Assembly (NCBI GenBank): GCA_036346225.1
Contig: JARFIW010000999.1
Coordinates: 1,285,001 to 1,349,000, forward strand
Source of the DNA: Platerodrilus igneus
Lineage: Eukaryota > Arthropoda > Insecta > Coleoptera > Lycidae
DNA length: 64,000 nt
Direction of reading: 5' to 3'
A model generated the notes under the pieces. The model saw nothing but the letters and a program-made list of their open reading frames with translations. It did not search any database and was not told the DNA's origin. Positions 54,312 to 64,000 of the stretch are shown here, one piece after another (position 1 is the first letter of the stretch; the number at the start of each line of letters is the position of its first letter). The position numbers were made by a program, and so were the translations under genes.

Positions 54312-56160
54312 TGTAACGTGGATTTTTAATCGTTTAACATTTTACGCTTTTTCTCAATTAATAAATACCTTTCTGCAATTACTATTTCCATATTTTATAT
54401 TTATTAACCCGTTGGCGAATGCGTCGTATTATATTGAGTGGATTGCATCGTTCTTGTCTTGCCGTTCGTATAAATTTTGTTGCTTATGTGGATTTACAAG
54501 TCTAGATAAGAAACGATAAGAGGTTGTAATAGCAACGAGTTGGAATAAACAGATGGGTAGTTGAAGTTTGTTCTTGGTTCCTATATATTGACTACGTTGA
54601 AAATACTGTTTCGTTTTGCTTTGAGAATAGTGAGAATTAATGCGAAATCAATTTCGAATTGTTGATGAACAAGCACGACACGCTTTTAGTTGTTTTTCTT
54701 GTAAAATAAATGTTGTATATTAACTGTAGCAGTGTAGTTCTGATTACCTTTTGAAGGAAATATGCTTTATATGTAACGCGTGTGTTTACGGAACACGGAC
54801 GGTTTTAGTGATACGCGTTGCTTTACTAATTGTTTTTTGTTGATTTTCTGTTGGGAATAAAAGCGATAGAACTTGTTGGACTCGACCTGCACGCGTTTTT
54901 TGTGCGGAGCATTTGACGGACTTGCTTAGCGTTTGCACGTGCTTTATTGATTGTGTTTTTTTGTTGATTTATCTTTTTATATTTGAACTGTGTGTGCGAT
55001 CTAGTTTCGTGGTCCTTTTTTTATCAGAGTAGTGCATACCTTGGATTATCCAAATACCGTTTTAAGCTTGAGTGTTTCTAACAAAACAATGATGATACAG
55101 TTGTGATACTGTAGTTTCTGCATTTTCTAACCCCAAAGAATCTAAAATAGATCATTGTTTGCGCAAATTTCGTTATTTAAAAGCATTAGATTTTTCTTTG
55201 TTACCATAGGTAGCAAATAGAACACCTCACGTTACTGTTAGTTTAATGCATTACATCGTGCCTTGAAGGCCCGTGATTCTAAATTTTTATTACCTTTTTT
55301 TTTCGATTTGTGTTACAAAATATTTCGAAATTATTGTCTCAGGAAATAGAATTAACAAGAAATTTATCAATGCTACATAGTTCCATCAGCATGATAATGT
55401 CTGCTGCTAACACTAGTGAAATACGTAGGTGTGATTAGTGTAAAGTGTAAGAAATTTCATCAACACCCTCACCGTCAAGGGTGAAGTGCTTCGTTAGTGC
55501 AGGACATCGTGAATCCCACACTTCAATTACAAGGAAGCGTTACTGAAGGACTTTTTGTAAGTTGAACTATTTCGTACTTATTATTACTTTAAATATCTAT
55601 CCGTTGTTTTGCCATATCTTCGTCGTTCTGATACCTTTTACAATAGACTTGCATGCTATTTTAAAAACATAGAGAAAAAAAAAGAAAGAAAGAAAAATCA
55701 ATACTACTGAATTACTCATACCAATTGTGTCTTATCTATTTATCTTTTGTCAACATTTTGTCTGATTTATGTTTAATTGGTGTGTGAGGAAACGTTTCTG
55801 CAACTCCCCAATATTACCTCACTTTGTACTAAACATTTTTCTGTATTGCTTTTACCGTTGTTATATTATATAGATTATCCAAACAGTTTCTTTTTTTTAC
55901 ATTCTACAAAGTACTGAATAATTTAGACTTCTCATTGCTGCTATACTTATTCTTTTTTTTTCAGGTTTGCTTAACTATTTTTCTTGCAGGTATTGGCACT
56001 AACTCCTTACCGCCGCATACATTATCTGTCAGTCTGCTTTCTACAACCCCCCCTAATCTCCGATTGAGCCCGGGCATTCCGTAACTTTGTGTTACACACG
56101 GCTACGAGCCAACGTAGCATAAATTTGGCGCCCAACGTGGCTGCCACGAATAACGTAACA
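54312..56160 (+). mobile_element. Solo LTR, 1,849 bp, with target duplication
   Basis: Starts TGTAACGTGG and ends ATAACGTAACA, the TG...CA form of an LTR. It is flanked by AGCT (AAGCTT on both sides if counted generously) at 54308-54311 and 56161-56164. The undisturbed site exists at 59343-59362. The interior has no coding frame over 75 codons. Near its end, GTAGCATAAATTTGGCGCCC is followed by AACGTGG, a primer-site motif that normally lies outside the LTR. Confidence 0.7.
56126..56140 (+). other. TGGCGCCCAACGTGG motif inside the solo LTR
   Basis: A textbook primer-binding-site-like sequence, but 20 bases inside the right end of the insertion. Relatives occur in reverse at 62494-62508 and in altered form at 62179. 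Confidence 0.6.
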
Positions 56161-56717
56161 AGCTTTTCGTAGAGGACGTACATCGCTCTTGAAATAATAG
56201 AATCAGTCACGCAGAAAATACATGCCAGGACGAAAAGCAGAATCAAAGTGAACCCAGTTTAGAAAACGATATGATAATCGATTCAAATATTAGGATACCA
56301 CATATCAAATAACACTTCAATAGTCTTTGTAATGCATACATAGATAAAGAAACTGGAAAATTTGAATTCAAACGCCTTTGTTAATCACACATGTAGAAAA
56401 TTTATTCTGTTCAAACTTATATTACTACTTTTAAATAAAGGGAGTCTATCCATTCAGAAAGCAAAAAATTGCTGATATACATTGCGGTGTTATATCAAAT
56501 AATAAAGATAGATTGAGGCGCTTTGACTTAAACTAAATATATAATCACATTCCATAAAATGTTGAACAAGCTCTTATTTCAATTGTATTAGAATGAGTTT
56601 TATAGGAACAAATCGAGTTATTAAATTAGTCGTAGTGGAAGTCTGGAAATATTTGAAAAAGTCGTAAATCGAACAAAGATGTTTAGAAATGTAGAAATGT
56701 AAAATTGAACGTAACAA
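56161..56717 (+). repeat. Older repeat unit, copy 1, second part
   Basis: Close match to 59357-59946: ATCGCTCTTGAAATAATAGA, ACCACATATCAAATAACACT, GTAATGCATACATAGATAAA, GGAACAAATCGAGTTATTAA. It ends CGTAACA like the solo LTR, so the unit is probably a related LTR. Confidence 0.85.
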
Positions 56718-58476
56718 ATTTTCCCCCCAACAAAATTAAAAGGTCAGAGCAGGAAACAGAAGCAACGAATCAAGCAACATACTAACAGAACAAATCACAA
56801 GGAAATTAAACAAACAGAAAAAAATTTATCCGGTTTGAAGAACAACTATATACTACAAGAATGAACGAAAAGAAAATGTGCTTCTGAAAACCCAAAAAAC
56901 AAAAAAAAATGTTTGATGAACGGTTATATACTAATAGGATGACGGAGAAAAGAAATCTTTAGAAAACCCAAGAAAACAAAACAAATTTTATCCGGCTCGA
57001 CAAACCAATATACCGAACCAAATCAAGAAGCGTAAAGGAATGTAGGAAATAAAAAGATTTAGGGTAGCAATCACCGAGGACGAAGATGAAATGGCCTAGC
57101 GCTGGAAAAGTCGTCGCAGGACGAATATCTGTAAGAAAGAATTAATAAAGTATTCAATTTCAAGAAAAGAAGTTTGTTTATGCAGAAAACCAAAAGTAAG
57201 AAAGTACACGAGGAAGCAAATTAGCACTAACCAAAACAAAACAATATCGTCTACCCTCAAGTATGTAAGAGAACGAAAAGAGAGCTGTGGTGACAGGAAA
57301 TCGTCGTAGATGGATGACCCAGAAAAACCAAAAAGTTCTCTAAGTCGCAATTTCCGAGGAAAAGAAAAAAATGTCTAAAAAGCGCATACCGCAGGAAGAG
57401 GATCGAGAATTAAACTACGAAAACTAACAGAAAGCAAGACCAACCACAGGAAAATGAGAGGATTGGAACGAAAGAAACGAGGAAAAAACCAAAAAGAACA
57501 ACACCAAGTAACAAGTATAAGAACCGAGAAAAAACATTAGAACGTAGCGGGCTCATCACCAAAAATTGGAACGAGATGATCAAGAACGTAGTTTACCACG
57601 CTTGCGTGCCCAGAAAGAGAGCAAAGCAATATTGGAGACATTAGGATTGTCATAAAATTCATCCAGGTCAGTACCTTTCGGTAAGACACCCTTTATGTTT
57701 ATTTTTTTATCTTATTTCTCCTGTTATTCGGTTTCGTGGGTTGAGTTACCGGAACATTTAGGATTATTGATTGTCCGTAAAACAGGAATAATAGGGGTGT
57801 AGTAGTTGTAAGAAGCGGCTGAGAAAATGCTTGCAAAGATAGGGGTAGTAGTGATTGTGGTAGTATAGGAGACTCATTAAACATTATGGAAGAAGCGTTT
57901 ATTTTTGGTATTGGTTGTAAAAGAGTTAATGTCAGAAAAGGGAACAGAATAGATAAAACTTCAGTTACTTGAGATAGAGGAACAGAAGTAGGTAACGCTT
58001 CATGCATGCTAAATAAAGGAACAGAAGCAAGTAAACTTTATCGACGTTAGATAAAGAAACATAATCAGATAGAACATCAACTATATAGAATTTGCTTCCT
58101 CGAGAACATCAAATAAAAGATCAGGAGCAGGTAAAACTACCACAATAACAGAAACAGGCATTATAGATACGGTTTTACTAACCTGAATTTGACTTTCTCT
58201 GTCAGTATTATATAACATCTGTTATTGCAGACGCGACAAAAATTTCTTTGGTAGAGTCATTCCAGGCTGCAAGAACAAACTCTTGAGTTGTTACCTGTAG
58301 GTTACTATTTTGAACTATTGTCTCAATTCGTGGAGGAGGTACAACCTGAGGTGGAAGTGGATACGTATGACGCGTTTGATCATCATTCGAACAGCAAAGG
58401 ACAGAATAAATTTAGTTCCTATTTAGGGATGTTTGGTGAGTAAGGGTGTGATAGCCATAGAAATCAATATTGTAGT

Positions 58477-59250
58477 TCGAAGGGTCAGATGGCCGAAAAG
58501 GGTATGCTGTAATGCTTGTAGGACGAACCGGAGGAGGTACAGAGAAGAGAGACCGAAGAAAGTTGGTTCCTACAGCTAAGGACAAAATAGGGAGTAATGT
58601 TTGAAGATACACTTGCCGGAGAAGGATGTGCATCTTGGTAGTAGTAGGCTAACCGTGATGAGGTACAGAAGAGAACGTAGAACTAGAAACAGAAGGAATT
58701 TGGTTCTAATTAGTAAGTAGTAAGGGAGCAGCAAAAGGAAGTAAATTGGTCCGAGAAGCGGGTTTGGTTGAAGTAAGATTAGTAAAAGTAACTGCAGAAT
58801 TGGTAATTGTAGCCAAAAAAAGTATGTACGCTAAAGTAGGTGCCAACAAATTAGGAGTAGTACTAGAAGGCGGTGGTCTGATTTGTCTACAGAATACATA
58901 CTAAATTCTAATCTTTTCTCCATAGATAGTAATTGCGAAATAGAAATAATTTCTGCTAGTGCTAAAGAAGATTGATACTTTGGGGCTAAACTGCGTCGCA
59001 GAATCTCGAAGGCTCATATGGCCGAAAAGGGTATGTTATAATGCTAATAGGACAAATAGGAGAAGGTACAGAAAAAGATGTAGAACTAGAGACAGAAGAA
59101 AGTTTGTTCTTACAGCTAAGGACAGAATACGAAGTACTGTTCGAAAATACACTTGCCGAAGAAAGGTGTGCATCTTGGTAGTAGTAGGATAAGCGGGATG
59201 AGGTACAGAAAAGAACTTAGAACTAGAAACAGAAGGAATTTGGTTCTTAG
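58477..59250. repeat. Direct repeat, two ~235-bp copies, period ~533
   Basis: 58477-58710 and 59010-59250 share GGCCGAAAAGGGTATG, TACAGCTAAGGACA, ATACACTTGCCG, TGTGCATCTTGGTAGTAGTA and AACAGAAGGAATTTGGTTCT. Confidence 0.85.
58885..59008 (-). pseudogene. Shard of the gag-region sequence from 51.7 kb
   Basis: Almost identical to 51712-51835 (GTCTACAGAATAC, CTAAATTCTAATCTTTTCTC, GCTAAAGAAGATTGATACT, TAAACTGCGTCGCAGAATCT). It lies between the two direct-repeat copies, linking the two retrotransposon remnants. Confidence 0.85.
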
Positions 59251-59269
59251 TAGTAGGGGGTTTTAAAGG

Positions 59270-59946
59270 TCCACGCAAAAGAGCTAAGAAAAGATTCCTT
59301 ATAGTCAGTAATAACCACGTAAGAAACTTACGGATGCACAGATGATATAAGCTTCTCGTAGAAGACGTGCATCGCTCTTGAGATAATAGAATCAGCCATA
59401 CAGAAAATACATACCAAGACGAAAGGCTGAATCAAAGTCAACATAGTTTAGGAAACGATACGATAATCGATTAAAATATTAGAATACCACATATCAAATA
59501 ACACTTTAATAGTCTTTGTAATGCATACATAGATAAAGAAACCGGCAAAATCAAATCAAATTGCCTTCGCTAATCACACATGCAGAAAGTTTCTCCTTAT
59601 AAATTGATACTACTAATTTTAAATAAAGCGAGCATAAATTTTCAGAAAGCAAAGATTGCTGATAACTGAATACATTATGAAGCTATATATCAAACAATGC
59701 CGATCCATTGAGGGGCTTTGACTTAAACTAATATACTAATAACATTCTACAAGGTGTTGAACAAGCACTTATTTAAATTGTACTAGAATGAGTTATATAG
59801 GAACAAATCGAGTTATTAAATTAGAATACGTAATCAGGGGCGTCTCCTGTAACAGATAGTTACACAAAAGTCGAAGTGGAAGTCTGGGAATATTTGAGAA
59901 AGTCGTAAATCGAACGAAGATATTTAGAAATGTTAAACTGATCGTA
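59270..59946 (+). repeat. Older repeat unit, copy 2 (~680 bp, uninterrupted)
   Basis: Counterpart of 54226-54311 plus 56161-56717 without the solo LTR, with a 40-bp extra piece near 59826-59870. It shows the pre-insertion site. Confidence 0.85.
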
Positions 59947-62157
59947 ACAAATTGCTTATCGCATAACATATTCAAATAAAGTTGATTTACAGGTACAAGG
60001 CTTGTACATTTAAGGGTTATGTAGGTTACAATAGAAAATCTCGAAAATATTATTTACAAATTCTGGATTAGATTAGATAAGCTATTAATAGCCAATGAGT
60101 TCTGTAATCCAGTTCCGATTAAGACTTTGATTACAATATGTTCTAGTTTAAAGCTTTGAAAGATATGATATAAAGTAGTGTTGATATACATTATTGTAGT
60201 GAGAATATAAACTGATAATTAGTGTTTAGATAGTTAATTATAGTGCTTCTTTAGTAAGTAATTTAGAGGATAGCATCGTAGTTTAACAAGCTAGTAATTG
60301 TATTTTTGGCGACTAGCGGAAATAAATTGTTGTGAGAGCTTTTAGCAAATTCTATTGTAACTACGAGTTGTTGAAAATCCTTGTATAATCAGTTTGAAAA
60401 TAAAGAACTGTTCTCATTGCAAATAGTCTTCGTTATAATTTTAACAACCTATCTTACATTTTCCCCACAAGGTAAGTGATAATGAAATAAGGCTTTAAAA
60501 ACCCTCTAAATAGAAATTATTAAATAATTCAACTTTGTAATGCTGAAAGTTCTCAAGTGTACAAGGAAAGTATAAGGTTTTTATATTTAATAGAACACGT
60601 TTTTTAAATTTTTCCAATCTTCCAACTATTGAGTAGGCGACATCGAACATTTACATTGTTAGCTGCCAATCAAATTAATGACTAAAGAATCCTTACTGGC
60701 TCAATTTAACGTCCATTAAGAAAATTAATCAATTTTTATACTAGTTTCCTTGGTATTTATTACACATGTTCCCAATAAATTAATTTCTAATTTGATAAGC
60801 TTTCGCTTTACAAAATAAAGCAAAAAATAATGTATGCTATTATTAATTTTTTAAGCTGCAAGTTGTACAAGAGGTTTACAATTTATTGGTTTTCATTACA
60901 GCAGAAATATTTAACTATAAAATTAAAAAAATTGATAAAGAAAATGCTCCAGAAAGTAATAATAAAACATCGATATATTAATATTTTTTGGTGCAACAAA
61001 ATTTCTTTACAGAAAAACAAAGCTGTATTAAGGCAAGTTAAAAAAATGAAAAATATTGCTAAAAATTATTTATTTGCAAGCCAATGTAAGTTTTCGAATT
61101 CTCAATAAATCTTTGGTTCGATATGGAAAATAACAAACGATCTGTTATTTCCTAGTTTGATTAAATTGCAAGGCTAAGCTCAAGTTTAATAATATAGAAA
61201 ATAATTCAGGTGTTTTGAAACATTGCTTAGAAAGTTTTAAATATCATTTTAATCATTAAAAGTCCGTGTAAATAATTTGATGTTCACAATATATCTCAAG
61301 GTTATCGATTTGCTTCGTAAATACGGCGCGAGGTCACTAAGCATTTGTTTTGACCGGAATGCCCCAGATCGAATTGTCTTTATAAGTTGTTTTCTTAGTC
61401 CGCTCACTTTCGCGTAATCTTCGAGCCAAGCAAGATGGGAGTCGTTGAGGTGCGAACACACACAGGTCAAAAACACCTTTATGTTAAAGAAAAAACCCAC
61501 AGGTCAACAAAAACCCTCGAGTTAGTAAACACCCTCAAGTCAATAAAAAAACTCTCAGATCAAAAAGTTTCACGAGTCAGTCTGACTTTCATTAAAATTT
61601 ATTCCAGCACGTGAACGGCAGGAGACGAGCTGAAACCGGATCACAACCAACGCAATTGTTGCAGTCGGTGACCAGTATTTAAGGGCGAGTCTTTTACTTT
61701 TTCCGAATCCTTAACCGGATTCATTTAACACTCCCTTTCTCCACATAGGATCTGTTAAAATGTTGTAATCTCTCTTAACTTTATTAATTTTGCATGAATA
61801 TATATCAACATTTTTTGTGAAAGAAAAATCTTTCGTTCAATTACGTTATATTTGAAGCTCTTACTTACGAGAACCTAAAGGAGTGTATGCTTTACGAGTA
61901 ACGAAATAAGATTGCCTACAATTCCAGTTTTTTTATTAAATTTGTACATGGCTGCTAGATCTGACAAACATTAACGAAGATGACTATTATGTAACGAGAT
62001 TTTGTACAAGTTTTTAAAACTAAAACGCCTAGGATATAACTTACTTGTTGAAAACTGCTATTATTTGATTCAAATTATTTGTTATGAAATAGAAAGAAGT
62101 ATTCTTATTCTGACAATTTTCTCTATGAAAATAAACAAATGACTGATTACCCATGTT
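59947..62157. other. No gene recognised; weak repeats
   Basis: AT-rich. A 92-codon plus frame at 60830-61108 (Lys/Ile-rich, basic) and an 83-codon minus frame at 61249-61500 have no recognisable features. At about 61456-61560 a degenerate ~23-bp repeat of the form AGGTCAAAAACACC is present. GACCAGTATTTAAGGGCGAG near 61670 looks promoter-like. Possibly LTR-derived. Confidence 0.4.
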
Positions 62158-62530
62158 GCATAACGTAGCATAAATTTTGACGCCCTCACGTGGGGTTTCC
62201 GATTTTTTTTTATTAACTTTTGTCCCGAGTTTCTTTCGCTTCTGGCCTGATTTTTTTTGTTTACTACCCAGGTTACTACATTACCCGTTTTTCTCGGCCT
62301 GATACTACTTATGTTTTCTTCGCTTACGTTCGAAATGGTATTTTTTCCTTTCTTTATTTCTTGAGTGGGTTCGATTTTCCTAAATTTTAGTTTTGCTTTC
62401 TTTTTTAATCGCTCATCATCATTGGTTGGTTAATTTCAGATTATTGGACTTGTGTTTTCGCCAATAATCCTAGACCCTTTGAAAACTCGGGCTCCATGTT
62501 GGGTGCCAAAATTTATGCTACGTTATGCAG
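62158..62530. repeat. Two LTR-end motifs facing each other
   Basis: GCATAACGTAGCATAAATTT followed by TGACGCCC (62158) is mirrored at 62500-62530 by GGGTGCCAAAATTTATGCTA then CGTTATGC. Between them is a T-rich, leader-like stretch. It could be a head-to-head junction of two elements or a short inverted element of about 370 bp. Confidence 0.7.
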
Positions 62531-64000
62531 CGTAAGGTCAGATAGGAATACCGGGGTAACTACCAATGCGGAGTAGGGGGGTCCTAGCAACACAAAAAAA
62601 TACATCGCCAATGATTTTCTATTTACACTAAAAATATAGAAATTTCTATCTAAACAGCAAAAAAATTAAATAAAGTTACTATACAAAAAAAGTAATTTTA
62701 CTCTATGCACAAATTCAATAATTGTCCCACGAAGTGTGCATTTCGTAGCTAATATACAATAAATCTAACAAGTAAAAAAGAAGAAAACTTATATTTTCGT
62801 ATAAGCAGATGGGTTAAGTAAAATAGAAGCCTTACATTTAGAAACAAATAATAAAATACACCATTTTAACGAGTCTTTAGATGGAAATCACATAAGAATC
62901 AATTATACGCGGTCGTAGTGCATAACAAGTTAACGGATACTCAAAACAGAATATAAACTATTTAATTTAGCATAAACTTTTCGTTTCAAAACAACTAGAA
63001 TAAAATGAAAATTATTCGCAAGCGTATTTATTATAAACGAAATGTTATCGGCGTATGAAAGAGTAGAAACGGAATCGAGGTAAATGAAATAACCAAAAAC
63101 CGCCGAAAATGAACGTAACAAATGGACAGACTTTCCAAGAAAGTACTGCATCCAATGCTAATCGAGGAAATTGGTTAATGGAAACTAATACTTTTTTAAG
63201 TTAAATGGTAACAAATAATTTTGTCTGGCATTGAGAAAAGTAATTCGAGCATAGAAAGGACGAAAATTAATGGAATATTGTTAGCTACTTTGCAAAATGA
63301 AAAGCCCGTGACCCGTTTCGCTGCTATTGCAGTTCATCAGACGAACGCATCTCATTTTGCAAAACAACCAACTTAAGATCTTGAATTATACACAAAACAT
63401 AGTGTATTTATAAGTACAAAATATTTCTCATGTGCCCTTTATACCGGAATGTAACCAACCAACTATCGGTGACTATTTAAGTTTCTGACATGTTAGTCTA
63501 GATGGCATTACTAGACAAAATTCTATTAACTAGCCAAAACACAAGGATGAAAATGAAAATAAACAAATGACCGATTACCTACTTAGCACTGGCGGACTTT
63601 CTAAGAAAGTATTTTTATATTACAATTCTTTTCTTCGAGACAATGGGTCAATTAGTCCAAGAGTGTGGATATACACTAGAGAAATTAACTACCCAGAAAG
63701 AGGTACAGATCTTCAGTGTTCTAAAGCACGGGCGTGTAAGTAAAAGAGGAAGCTGGTAGGTTCAGCAAGCCTGTTGGTTTCCACGATAGGGTGAAGATGC
63801 CTATATTTTAGGGCGTGAGTAGTGCACAAGACTAAAGTGAAAATTAGGGAATGCTAAATAGGCGGAAAAAAAATGGGAATTAGAAACAAGTAGCAGGAAG
63901 TCGAGAGTTATGATAGCTGAACTGAACGAATCAAGAACGGTATGGTTACTTAATGAACGTACAAATTAATGTGGTAGTGGGTGTTTTCACAGCCTACTGG
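62516..64000 (-). repeat. LTR-like region, minus direction, to window end
   Basis: Related to 53540-54225. It ends (on the minus strand) at AACGTAGCATAAATTTTGG next to the primer-like site 62494-62508. GAAAATAAACAAATGACCG near 63557 repeats a segment at about 62128. No coding frame; a 73-codon minus frame at 62930-63151 is featureless. Confidence 0.45.

Larger units (their letters stand above)
56718..59269. other. Purine-rich stretch between the two repeat units
   Basis: The plus strand is rich in A and G (AAACAAAAAAAAATG, GAAGAGGATCGAGAA). Minus frames of 73-102 codons (57096-57350, 57699-58007, 58412-58633) give Pro/Ser/Leu/Thr-rich products with no domain. If the flanking units are LTRs this is the internal part of a non-autonomous element of about 2.5 kb. 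No gag, RT or integrase motif apart from the shard at 58885. Confidence 0.5.

Noticed and set aside
57699..58007. Minus-strand 102-codon Pro/Ser/Leu-rich frame as a gene
   Set aside because: It follows from the purine-rich plus strand, has no motif and sits inside probable LTR-element interior.

Overview
The window looks like repeat-dense, AT-rich nuclear DNA of an arthropod, most likely an insect. The evidence is the company of elements: two mariner transposase families, a hAT transposase, a Polinton (Maverick), two Ty3/gypsy-type retrotransposons of one lineage, a non-LTR retrotransposon, further LTR families, and a long simple-motif satellite. I found no convincing intact single-copy host gene. 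All family names come from motifs read by eye; no database search was run.

Layout. 1-2.7 kb: minus-strand LTR retrotransposon gag with a leader of degenerate repeats and a probable LTR promoter. 3.3-10.55 kb: satellite built from a roughly 30-bp self-complementary motif, arranged in higher-order repeats (two copies of 1.69 kb on the left, 0.45-0.47 kb repeats on the right) whose direction flips near 8.02 kb. 11.7-14.2 kb: hAT remnants and a foldback. 15.3-17.2 kb: gag-protease remnant of a gypsy-type element, minus strand. 17.35-18.06 kb: LINE reverse transcriptase piece and mariner C-terminus. 18.06-20.9 kb: a block seen again, same order and direction, at 45.4-50.0 kb.

21,718-35,575: a Polinton of 13,858 bp with 2.69-kb terminal inverted repeats, AG...CT ends and a 6-bp target duplication (AACTTT), sitting inside a mariner transposase gene whose coding sequence resumes on the other side. 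Both inverted repeats hold a zinc-finger polymerase N-terminal region. The left interior holds a decayed, partly duplicated polymerase-like gene on the minus strand. The right interior (29.3-32.9 kb) is a strongly G-over-C skewed stretch of unknown nature that begins at a GC-rich nested foldback.

36.2-42.0 kb: a gypsy-type element with gag, protease, RT, RNase H and integrase, broken by several frameshifts and cut at its 3' end. 42.0-42.4 kb: the C-terminal continuation of the LINE piece seen at 17.4 kb. 43.6-44.86 kb: a complete but dead mariner with inverted ends and TA duplication. 51-64 kb: a pile of LTR-element parts in both directions, including a 1.85-kb probable solo LTR with target duplication that splits an older repeat, two gag pieces split by a pair of short repeats, and inverted LTR-end motifs near 62.3 kb.

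The genes do not form a host pathway. They record successive insertions: mariner, then Polinton into mariner; an old LTR unit, then a solo LTR into it; gag, then short repeats into it. Both gypsy-type copies keep the same A-AAA-AAC slippery heptamer directly before the gag stop, with protease in the -1 frame.
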